A stretch of DNA of 8,389 nt from Candidatus Kuenenia stuttgartensis. Lineage in GTDB: Bacteria > Planctomycetota > Planctomycetia > Isosphaerales > Isosphaeraceae. Below, one piece after another: positions 1 to 6,196 of this stretch. The stretch spans positions 1-8,389 of the forward strand of contig CAMCFM010000158.1 of assembly GCA_945874095.1 (NCBI GenBank), in the 5' to 3' direction. Below the pieces are notes generated by a model. That model ran no database searches. It had not been told where the DNA came from and worked only from the letters and a program-made list of their open reading frames with translations. Numbering within the stretch: position 1 is the stretch's first letter; each line of letters opens with the position of its first letter. Made by a program: the position numbers and the translations under genes.

Positions 1-1094
1 GCCGATGTGGCTTGATCGAAAGTCGGCATCAAGTGGTTTTTGACGTCGTCGGAATGGACGTGCGAATCCCATCCATAGCCATCGCAGCAATCGTAATGCA
101 CCGTCACGAACCTTACGCCTGACTCCACCAGTCGCCGCGCCATCAGGCAAGACTGACCAAAAAGATGACGACCATACCGATCGCGCAACTGGCTTGACTC
201 CTGCTGCAAATCAAGTGAGTGACGCACCTTGGGCGATGCCGCAAGGTCGTAGGCGCGGGCCTGGATGGCGCTGAACTGGTCAATTTTGCCAGACTGATCG
301 GCCGCTCGACGGGCGGCGTCGAACTGGTCGAGCAGGTTCTTGCGACGGTCAAGCCGGTCGATCTGAAGGCTGGCAGGATCGTCAAGCCCGTCGATCCCGA
401 AGGTCAGTTCCTTATCCGTACAGGCACGATAGTAGGGGTTGTCCTGCAAGTCTTTTTTATCGACACTTGTCGTGAGCGGGCGATTGGCCTGACCGAGCCA
501 GCCTGCATATTCGCCAGGCCTGCGATATTGGCCAGCCTCCTGCAAACGGCCCAGCCAGTTGGGCAGAACCGCAGACGCCGGGAGGCCCGACTGACTCTGG
601 CCCGTCTGCCGGGCATGCCAATGAGTCACGGAACCCATGGACGGCCAGTCCTGTGGAGTGGCCACAAATCCTCCACCAACAGGGACTTGCCACCTTCGCC
701 CTGTCTGCAGGTAATGACCGGCACCGCTGTGGTCGTTAAACGTGTGGGTCATGGTGCGGATGATCGAGAATTTATCCGCCCTTTGGGCAAGCCCGGGAAG
801 GTGCTCCGAGATCAGGAGTTCCGGATTCCGCGACGCGATCGGCTTGAACGGGCCTCGGATCTTCTCGGCAGCGTCCGGCTTCATGTCGAACGTTTCAAGC
901 TGGCTCGGCCCACCGAACAGGAAAATAAAAATGACCGACTTCGCTCGCGGCTTGATCGCGTTGGTTTGGGCAGATTCCGCAGCCAGACACTTGGCCAGAT
1001 CCAAGCCCATCAAGCCCGCCCCAGCCGCTTGCAGCATGGTTCGGCGCGTCATGGAGTGACAGGCTCTGGAAGGCACGCCTTGAATTTGGAGCAT
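1..1094 (-). CDS. DUF1501 family exported protein, C-terminus cut off by the window edge
   Basis: The reverse strand is open from position 1094 to the left edge, giving 364 complete codons and no stop. The family has an alkaline-phosphatase/sulfatase-like fold, is abundant in Planctomycetes, and has no established substrate. The start at 1094 was chosen over the ATG at 1052 because the product then begins MLQIQG..SRACHSMTRR, which matches the usual planctomycete DUF1501 opening (ML.I.G..SR.CDG.(S/T)RR) followed by a Tat-like signal (TRRTMLQAAGAGLMGLDLA, then AAES). A weak AAGGCGG lies about 8 nt upstream. Visible motifs are FGGPSQLETFD from about residue 60, which matches NGGPSQVDTFD in the other DUF1501 gene here, and near the cut end GRHLFGQSCLMARRLVESGVRFV and GWDSH, matching the partner's GRQLLLTRRMIEKGVRFV and PWDNH. 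The conserved WGGEFGRTP and RDHNH region would lie beyond the edge. It is divergent from the PSCyt operon, and its own cytochrome partner, if it has one, would be downstream outside the window. Confidence 0.93.
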   Translation of the reverse strand, partial: MLQIQGVPSRACHSMTRRTMLQAAGAGLMGLDLAKCLAAESAQTNAIKPRAKSVIFIFLFGGPSQLETFDMKPDAAEKIRGPFKPIASRNPELLISEHLPGLAQRADKFSIIRTMTHTFNDHSGAGHYLQTGRRWQVPVGGGFVATPQDWPSMGSVTHWHARQTGQSQSGLPASAVLPNWLGRLQEAGQYRRPGEYAGWLGQANRPLTTSVDKKDLQDNPYYRACTDKELTFGIDGLDDPASLQIDRLDRRKNLLDQFDAARRAADQSGKIDQFSAIQARAYDLAASPKVRHSLDLQQESSQLRDRYGRHLFGQSCLMARRLVESGVRFVTVHYDCCDGYGWDSHVHSDDVKNHLMPTFDQATS

Positions 1095-1239
1095 GTTTCG
1101 GCCGCCTTGGATAAACGCTAAAACAGAATCGAATTCGAGCGTTTTGATCGGTGGGAGTGAGGGATCGAGGATCATCCATCATATATGCATGATGGTTATG
1201 CATGATGGTTAAACAATATTAGAAACGATCGGAGGATTT
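1095..1239. promoter_or_regulatory. Divergent control region between the DUF1501 gene and the PSCyt operon
   Basis: This AT-richer segment must hold the promoters of both divergent transcription units. It contains a perfect 10-bp palindrome, TCGAATTCGA, at 1129-1138. It also contains an inverted repeat, CCATCAT at 1176-1182 and ATGATGG at 1189-1195, separated by 6 nt; this overlaps a 13-bp tandem duplication annotated separately. These are plausible operator sites for a shared regulator. No pair of -35 and -10 boxes with good spacing could be identified on either strand, so promoter positions are not called. Confidence 0.5.
1185..1210. repeat. Perfect 13-bp tandem duplication
   Basis: ATGCATGATGGTT occurs twice head to tail, at 1185-1197 and 1198-1210. 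The first copy supplies the right arm of the 1176-1195 inverted repeat, so ATGATGG half-sites occur at 1189 and 1202, one and a quarter helical turns apart. It may be a tandem operator or a recent slippage duplication; the sequence does not decide between them. Confidence 0.75.
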
Positions 1240-1305
1240 ATGGCAACCATATTTTTTCGATCATTCAATTCTGGATCAGGTTATGTTAAAGTGGAAGTGA
1301 CTTGA
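1240..1305 (+). CDS. Possible 21-residue leader peptide upstream of the PSCyt gene
   Basis: An ATG at 1240 lies 4 nt after GGAGG (1231-1235), the best ribosome binding site seen in the window. It opens a 21-codon frame beginning MATIFFRSF and ending KVEVT, with its TGA at 1303-1305. That TGA overlaps a TTG (1302-1304) that can start the long PSCyt frame, an arrangement typical of translational coupling by reinitiation. The ORF is in a different frame from the PSCyt gene. It resembles no known peptide, and a random ORF of this length is common, so the call rests only on the ribosome binding site and the overlap. It could equally be a chance ORF in the 5' leader. Confidence 0.3.
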   Translation: MATIFFRSFNSGSGYVKVEVT

Positions 1306-4169
1306 AAAGCCCCTCCCAAGAAATCGGCAGATCCTTCCTCGAAAGCCGACCCACCATGCCCATCGTCTCCATCATCCGACAAAGTCGAAAATCCCGCTTG
1401 TTCCTTATGCGGTCCACGACAATCTGGATGGCACTTGCGATCAGCATTTTGAATATAAGTTCCGCCGATGACACGTTTTTTGAATCCAGAATCAGACCAG
1501 TTCTGGTCCGTGAATGTCTCGACTGCCATGGCCCTGAGAATCCGAAATCAGGCCTGAGCCTGCACACGCGCGAGGGAATGCTCAAAGGCGGCGATCAAGG
1601 GCCTGCCGTGGTCCCGGGAAAGCCTGAGGAAAGCCTCCTGATCACCGCTGTGGAGCATCGCGACGACCTGAAAATGCCGCCCAAACGGAGCAGGCTCGAA
1701 CCCGGCGTGATCGCCGACATGAAAACGTGGATTCAGTCAGGTGCCGCCTTCCCAGATCAGACGAAGTCGATTGCAAATGCAAAAGCTTCCAATCGCGAGA
1801 AATCAAAGTCGCACTGGTCGTTTCAACCGATTCAGGCAGATTCTGAGCCTGCTCAACCGAACACCAATCTGGTAGATAAATGGCTTGATCGTGCCATGAT
1901 CCGTGAGAAACTTGCCAGGTCGCCGCAAGCCGACAGGCGCAGCCTTCTGCGCCGGGCCAGTATCGATTTGACCGGCCTCCCTCCAACCCCTGAACAAATG
2001 CAACTTTTTTTAAAGGACCCGCGCGAGCTGAAAGTTGCATTTGCCGATCAGGTAGATCAACTGCTTGCCTCAGCAAGGTTTGGAGAGCGATGGGCCCGCC
2101 ACTGGCTGGATCTGTCGCGATATTCCGACACCAAGGGCTATGTCTTTTTCGAAGAAGCCAACTTTCCGTGGTCTTACACCTATCGCGATTATGTCATTAA
2201 AGCCTTCAATAACGATAAACCCTTCAGCCAGTTCGTTCAGGAACAGATTGCAGCCGACCAGATTCCAGGTAGTGTGAATACTCAGAATCTGGCAGCTTTG
2301 GGATATTTAACGCTCGGCGGGCGGTATATGAATAACCCTCATGATATTATTGACGACCGGATTGATGTCGTCACTCGCCCATTACTAGGGCTGAGCGTGT
2401 CTTGTGCACGCTGTCACGACCATAAATTCGACCCGATTTCTGCGAAAGATTATTATTCGCTCTATGCGGTCTTTGCAAATTCGGTCGAGCCACCCTATCC
2501 GCCTGCATTAAATCCAATCCCTCAAATCAAAGCCTCGCAGGATGCAGAGACGAAGATTCGTGCGGATTATGAAAAACTCAAGGCTTTTGTTGACTCCAAA
2601 TACGATCAACTTGTGGAGACTGCCCGACGACGCAGTGGCGATTATCTGATGGCGGCTGAAAAGGCCAGAAAAGCGCCGAAGACGGAAGATTTTATGCTCA
2701 TTGCCGACGGGGGAGATTTAAACCCATCGATGATTGTGCGATTTCAGGCTTTTCTGGAACAAAGCCGCAAGCAGAATTCAAATATCTTAAAATCCTGGAA
2801 CCGACTGGCAGATGCCACAGAAAAAGAGTTTCACTCGGTTTTAAATGCAGTGACGGCAGAGGAGACAAACGGTTTGCTGAAACGCAAACTCGTGGAGAAT
2901 CCGCCCAGAAATCTCGAGGATCTGGCACGGATTTACACATCCGCATTTGCCCAGGCTTATGGAACATGGAGTGAATATTTATTGCGATTCGAATCGTCTG
3001 GAAAGCCCGTTCCCAGATCGTATCCGGATCAGGATATTGAGTCGCTCAGGCTGGTGATGGACGGCCCCCAATCGCCCACCCGTGTGGCCAGAAACCCGCA
3101 GGGCGACCTGACTTTGCTGCCCGATCGAGCCTCTCAGGCACAGTTGCAATCACTGATTTCGGAACTTGAAAAGAGCCGGAGGGCTGCTCACGCACCTGCT
3201 CGCCCTCAAATGCTGGTAGATCGCTCCATCATTGAGGAATCGAGAGTTTTTATTCGAGGCAATCCGCAAAATCCCGGCGAACCTGCGCCTCGACAGTTTC
3301 TCGAATTGTTTCATCAGAGTCAGCCCCAGATTGCATTTCCGAAAAATCGTAGCGGCCGTCTTGAGTTGGCCCTTTCGATTACCGACCCGAAAAATCCCTT
3401 GGCAGCACGCGTTTATGTCAATCGTGTCTGGAGCTATCTCTTCAGCACTGGCATCGTAACCACTTTGGGCGACTTCGGGCTGCGTGGAGAAAAGCCCTCT
3501 CACCCGGAATTGCTCGACGCTCTGGCAGACGATTTCATTAAAACCGGCGGATCGACCAAAACTTTGATCCGAAAGATCATGCACTCCAGCGCTTATCAAC
3601 GATCAAGCGTGCCCGCTCAGGCCGAATCAGGCGACCCTGAGAACCGGAATTATGCGTATCAGAATCAAAAACGCCTGGATTTTGAAACCATGCGTGATTC
3701 GCTTCTATTTGTCTCCGGATTACTGGACTTGAATGAAGGCGGGCCGGCGGCGGGCGAGGCGATTGATTTTAAATTCCGGAGGCGTGGAATCTATGGGAAA
3801 ATCGACCGATTGAATTTACCGGAACAGCTCCGGTCGTTTGATTTCCCGGATCCCAATACGGCCGCTGTAGACCGTTCGACAACCACCACGCCGGCCCAGT
3901 CCCTGTTTTTAATGAACCATCCGTTATTGCAATCGTGTGCTGAAGGGCTGGTTCAAAGGGCTGAAAAAACAGCTGGTACGGACGATATCGCGATTGCCCG
4001 GGCCATGGCCGAGCTTGTTTGGCAGAGAGATCTGGATGCGATGGAAACCATTGACATTCGTAACTTTCTGTCAGAATCAAGTTTAAAAACACCGGAAGAT
4101 CGTCGTAAAGCGTTGGTCACGATCGCTCAATCCTTTTTGATCTCCAATGAATTTCATTTCATCGACTAA
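1302..4169 (+). CDS. Exported PSCyt1 (cytochrome c) - DUF1549 - DUF1553 protein
   Basis: This is a large planctomycete-type protein of up to 955 residues. Domains in order: a signal peptide; a PSCyt1 cytochrome-c-like domain (about 60-135) with haem motif CLDCH at 72-76 and a candidate axial Met at 125 in KMPP; a DUF1549/PSCyt2 domain (about 188-392) with LTGLPPTP, FGERWARHWLDLSRYSDT and a second C..CH, CARCHDHKFDP, at 368-372; a charged, probably helical linker (about 400-650); and a DUF1553/PSD1 domain (about 690-945) containing RVYVNRVW at 703-710 and GDFGLRGEKPSHPELLD. The function is not established; a role in extracytoplasmic redox or polymer breakdown has been suggested for the family. 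The coordinates give the longest frame, from a TTG. ATGs at 1356 and 1407 are alternatives. The one at 1407 gives the most conventional signal peptide, MRSTTIWMALAISIL..SSA before DD. None has a strong ribosome binding site. The DUF1501 gene follows after 3 nt, indicating one operon. Confidence 0.93.
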   Translation: MKSPSQEIGRSFLESRPTMPIVSIIRQSRKSRLFLMRSTTIWMALAISILNISSADDTFFESRIRPVLVRECLDCHGPENPKSGLSLHTREGMLKGGDQGPAVVPGKPEESLLITAVEHRDDLKMPPKRSRLEPGVIADMKTWIQSGAAFPDQTKSIANAKASNREKSKSHWSFQPIQADSEPAQPNTNLVDKWLDRAMIREKLARSPQADRRSLLRRASIDLTGLPPTPEQMQLFLKDPRELKVAFADQVDQLLASARFGERWARHWLDLSRYSDTKGYVFFEEANFPWSYTYRDYVIKAFNNDKPFSQFVQEQIAADQIPGSVNTQNLAALGYLTLGGRYMNNPHDIIDDRIDVVTRPLLGLSVSCARCHDHKFDPISAKDYYSLYAVFANSVEPPYPPALNPIPQIKASQDAETKIRADYEKLKAFVDSKYDQLVETARRRSGDYLMAAEKARKAPKTEDFMLIADGGDLNPSMIVRFQAFLEQSRKQNSNILKSWNRLADATEKEFHSVLNAVTAEETNGLLKRKLVENPPRNLEDLARIYTSAFAQAYGTWSEYLLRFESSGKPVPRSYPDQDIESLRLVMDGPQSPTRVARNPQGDLTLLPDRASQAQLQSLISELEKSRRAAHAPARPQMLVDRSIIEESRVFIRGNPQNPGEPAPRQFLELFHQSQPQIAFPKNRSGRLELALSITDPKNPLAARVYVNRVWSYLFSTGIVTTLGDFGLRGEKPSHPELLDALADDFIKTGGSTKTLIRKIMHSSAYQRSSVPAQAESGDPENRNYAYQNQKRLDFETMRDSLLFVSGLLDLNEGGPAAGEAIDFKFRRRGIYGKIDRLNLPEQLRSFDFPDPNTAAVDRSTTTTPAQSLFLMNHPLLQSCAEGLVQRAEKTAGTDDIAIARAMAELVWQRDLDAMETIDIRNFLSESSLKTPEDRRKALVTIAQSFLISNEFHFID

Positions 4170-4172
4170 ACC

Positions 4173-5564
4173 ATGAACACGCCTGACTTATCCATCACAC
4201 GCCGTGAATTGCTTCGCCGAACCGGCACGGGGCTGCCACTTCTGGCATTATCTGCGATTGAAGCCGCCGACGATGCCACGCATCCACTGGCCCCTAAAAA
4301 ACCGCATTTTGCGGCCAAGGCCAAGCATGTGGTCCATTTATTCATGAATGGAGGGCCATCACAGGTCGATACGTTTGATCCAAAACCATTATTGAAAAAG
4401 TATCATGGCCAGCCATTGCCCACAGCCAATTTACGTACGGAGCGCAAGACCGGGGCGGCGATGGGGTCTCCGTTTATCTTTCGGAAGTATGGCGAGTCGG
4501 GCCTGGAAATCAGCGAATTATTTCAACAGACAGCCCAGTGGCATGCAGATAAGCTCTGCGTGATCCGGTCCATGAAGGCTGAAGTGCCGAACCATGAACC
4601 GTCTCTGATGCTCATGAACTGCGGCGATTCGCGGCTCCCCCGGCCCAGTTTTGGCTCATGGGCAACTTATGGCCTGGGCTCTGAGAATCAGAATCTGCCA
4701 GGATTTGTGGCGATGTGTCCGGGCGGGTATCCGATTGTAGCCACTCAGAACTGGCGATCGTCGTTTTTACCAGGCGCTTATCAGGGCACTTATTTAAATA
4801 CGCAGCATAAGGAAGTGGATAAGCTGGTGGATAATATTCGAAACTCCAGTTTAAATCAGAATCAGCAGAGACACCAGCTTGATCTGGTTCAGAAATGGAA
4901 TCGCAGGCATTTGGAGCGCAATAACGACGACCCATTGCTGGAGGCCCGCATTCAGGCCCATGAACTGGCATTTCGGATGCAGACCGAGGCTGCGGATGTG
5001 TTTGACCTTTCGAAGGAATCGAAGTGGACACGCGAGCTTTATGGCGACACGGTCGTTGGGCGTCAGTTGCTGCTCACTCGGCGGATGATTGAAAAAGGCG
5101 TCCGGTTTGTGCAGGTCTGGTCAGGGGCAGGTCAGCCGTGGGATAACCACGATAACCTTGCTGCACAGCACCGATCGCTGGGCCAGCAGTGGGATCAGCC
5201 GATTGCAGCGTTTCTGCTCGACCTTACCCAGAGAGGCCTTTTGGATGAAACTCTGGTGCTCTGGGGTGGCGAGTTTGGCCGGACCCCGGTGGCCGAATTA
5301 CCAGCCTTAAATGGCCGTGACCACAACCATTACGGATTTTCTGTATGGATGGCCGGTGGGGGCGTAAAGGGCGGTCAGGCGTATGGATCCACCGATGAAT
5401 TCGGGTTTGCGGCTCAGGAAAATCCGGTCCACGTGCACGACCTTCATGCCACCATGTTGCATTTGATTGGCCTTGACCATGAAAAACTGACCTACCGCTA
5501 TGCCGGCCGGGACTTTAGGCTCACAGACGTGCATGGAAATGTGATTCAAGAGCTTATCGCCTGA
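4173..5564 (+). CDS. DUF1501 family exported protein, operon partner of the PSCyt gene
   Basis: The product is a complete 463-residue protein, the usual length for the family. It begins with a Tat-like signal (SITRRELLRRTGTGLPLLALS, residues 7-27). Next come HLFMNGGPSQVDTFDPKP, the YGDTVVGRQLLLTRRMIEKGVRFV segment and PWDNHD, then WGGEFGRTP at 364-372 and NGRDHNHYG at 380-388, and a C-terminal VHDLHATMLHLIGLDH block. The Asp/His/Glu-rich motifs match the metal-binding positions expected of an alkaline-phosphatase-like fold; this is inferred from family knowledge and was not tested. The start lies 3 nt after the PSCyt stop with no clear ribosome binding site of its own, so translation is probably coupled. 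The steady pairing of these two gene families in Planctomycetes suggests that the products act together outside the cytoplasm. It is a clear but diverged paralogue of the minus-strand DUF1501 gene at the left edge. Confidence 0.95.
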   Translation: MNTPDLSITRRELLRRTGTGLPLLALSAIEAADDATHPLAPKKPHFAAKAKHVVHLFMNGGPSQVDTFDPKPLLKKYHGQPLPTANLRTERKTGAAMGSPFIFRKYGESGLEISELFQQTAQWHADKLCVIRSMKAEVPNHEPSLMLMNCGDSRLPRPSFGSWATYGLGSENQNLPGFVAMCPGGYPIVATQNWRSSFLPGAYQGTYLNTQHKEVDKLVDNIRNSSLNQNQQRHQLDLVQKWNRRHLERNNDDPLLEARIQAHELAFRMQTEAADVFDLSKESKWTRELYGDTVVGRQLLLTRRMIEKGVRFVQVWSGAGQPWDNHDNLAAQHRSLGQQWDQPIAAFLLDLTQRGLLDETLVLWGGEFGRTPVAELPALNGRDHNHYGFSVWMAGGGVKGGQAYGSTDEFGFAAQENPVHVHDLHATMLHLIGLDHEKLTYRYAGRDFRLTDVHGNVIQELIA

Positions 5565-5696
5565 AATAGATTTGACATCAGAATATTGCAAAGCTCTGAC
5601 AATCGTTTGATTATCTCAGATGGAGTGCAATCTTGGGTGTGTTTACGCTCATTTCCAACGCGGTTTTGGGCTTCAGTCGAGCCACCTGTTAACAGA

Positions 5697-5714
5697 GTTG
5701 TCCGATGGACATCC
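5697..5714. repeat. Partial copy of the mini-hairpin repeat
   Basis: GTTGTCCGATGGACATCC resembles the segment starting at 5916 in the first full repeat unit (GTTGTCCAAAGGACATACC). The stem arms GTCC and GGAC are kept while the 3-nt loop differs (GAT against AAA). The match is short, so common origin is likely but not certain. Confidence 0.45.
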
Positions 5715-5781
5715 ATATTCACAATGTGACCGCTTGCCATTTGCTTCTGAAACTATTTCCAGCACCAGGGTCAAGGCTCTG

Positions 5782-5834
5782 CGGCTGGTTTATTAGCCGT
5801 GAGCGAGGGATTAAACTAGCGCCTTGCGGTTAGT
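5782..5834. repeat. Pair of small hairpins
   Basis: The first hairpin is CGGCT at 5782-5786 with AGCCG at 5795-5799 around an 8-nt loop. The second is ACTAGCGC at 5815-5822 pairing with GCGGTTAGT at 5826-5834, with one bulged base, one G-T pair and a 3-nt loop. Neither has a following T-run on either strand. They are probably part of the same structured island as the neighbouring repeats; no function can be assigned. Confidence 0.4.
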
Positions 5835-5873
5835 GCCCCCTCAAGCCTTAAAAATGGGGTCGTTTGCTAGGGA

Positions 5874-6008
5874 GTCTCCTATGGAGCCCAAAAGTACACA
5901 GTTTCAGGGTTTATGGTTGTCCAAAGGACATACCTATTAATAGCCGTCTCCTATGGAGCCCAAAATCATTCGGTTTTCGCGGTTTATGGAGGTCCAAAGG
6001 ACATGCCT
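5874..6008. repeat. Two copies of a 62-63 bp repeat unit, each with two conserved mini-hairpins
   Basis: The units are 5874-5935 and 5946-6008, separated by 10 bp. Both start with the identical 20-mer GTCTCCTATGGAGCCCAAAA, followed by an unlike 14-15 nt stretch. Then come an identical GGTTTATGG, two differing bases, an identical GTCCAAAGGACAT, one differing base and CCT. Each unit contains two tight hairpins, CTCC-TAT-GGAG and GTCC-AAA-GGAC. Conservation is concentrated on the palindromes and their flanks, with a free spacer between, which suggests selection on structure or a mobile palindromic unit rather than a simple slippage duplication. Confidence 0.85.
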
Positions 6009-6033
6009 GGTGCCCTATACCCAAGAATCTTTG

Positions 6034-6093
6034 CTTGACGGAGCACTAGTGCCGCCCGCCTACCCAACAATTTTGACTTGACGGAGCACTAGT
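6034..6093. repeat. Perfect 17-bp direct repeat, two copies
   Basis: CTTGACGGAGCACTAGT occurs at 6034-6050 and 6077-6093 with 26 bp of unrelated sequence between. Sequence on both outer sides differs apart from the short T-rich lead-in (TTG/TTTTGA). The copies lie immediately after the 62-bp units. They could be ends of a small inserted element or members of a dispersed genomic repeat; there is no transposase gene between them. Confidence 0.8.
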
Positions 6094-6116
6094 TTGCCAG
6101 CCGGATTCACGCTCGG

Positions 6117-6180
6117 CTCGGTTGGGGGTTTTGATCCGTAAACCGACGGATTAAAACAACCGAGGGCTACTGCCCTACGG
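6117..6180 (-). terminator. Long bulged hairpin plus overlapping second hairpin at the 3' end of the EF-G gene
   Basis: Read in the direction of the EF-G transcript, the first structure starts about 16 nt past the stop codon: CCG-AGGGC pairs with GCCCT-CGG between 6180 and 6160, with a 4-nt loop and one bulged base. The second uses AACCGAG at 6158-6164, AAAAC at 6153-6157 and ACGGAT at 6146-6151. These pair with CTCGGTT at 6117-6123, GTTTT at 6128-6132 and ATCCGT at 6134-6139, leaving four unpaired G's on one side and a 6-nt loop. Together with one G-T pair this makes about 19 pairs. The two hairpins share 6160-6164, so they exclude one another when fully formed. No T-run follows, so this is not a textbook intrinsic terminator, but it is the best candidate for ending or protecting the EF-G mRNA. 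It may instead be a dispersed palindromic repeat. Confidence 0.5.
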
Positions 6181-6196
6181 ATGGTTTAAAGTCGAA

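Larger units (their letters stand above)
5565..6196. other. Gene-free intergenic stretch between convergent genes, rich in palindromes and repeats
   Basis: No convincing gene, tRNA or rRNA is seen here. The first 130 bp after the DUF1501 stop show no GC-rich hairpin followed by a T-run, so no classical terminator is called for the operon. From about 5697 to 6180 the sequence is packed with short inverted and direct repeats, annotated individually. A 61-codon frame at 5864-6049 exists, but it is made by the repeats themselves (LLWSPK appears twice, in step with the DNA duplication) and is not called as a gene. Confidence 0.7.

Noticed and set aside
219..1121. Long plus-strand ORF of 300 codons
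   Set aside because: It is antisense to the clear DUF1501 reading frame, has an implausible composition rich in Arg and Leu, and shows no recognisable domain.
5572..5600. TTGACA as a possible -35 box just after the DUF1501 stop
   Set aside because: The hexamer at 17-nt spacing is TCTGAC, a poor -10 box, and no gene follows on the plus strand.
5864..6049. 61-codon plus-strand ORF with LLWSPK twice
   Set aside because: The peptide repeat simply mirrors the duplicated DNA unit; it has no ribosome binding site, and the conserved DNA features are palindromes rather than codons.
5874..6093. CRISPR-like repeat array
   Set aside because: There are only two copies of each repeat, the spacing is irregular, the two repeat types are unrelated, and no cas genes are present.
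6034..6093. 17-bp repeats containing TTGACG/TTGACT as tandem promoters
   Set aside because: They point toward the 3' end of the convergent EF-G gene and have no matching -10 boxes.
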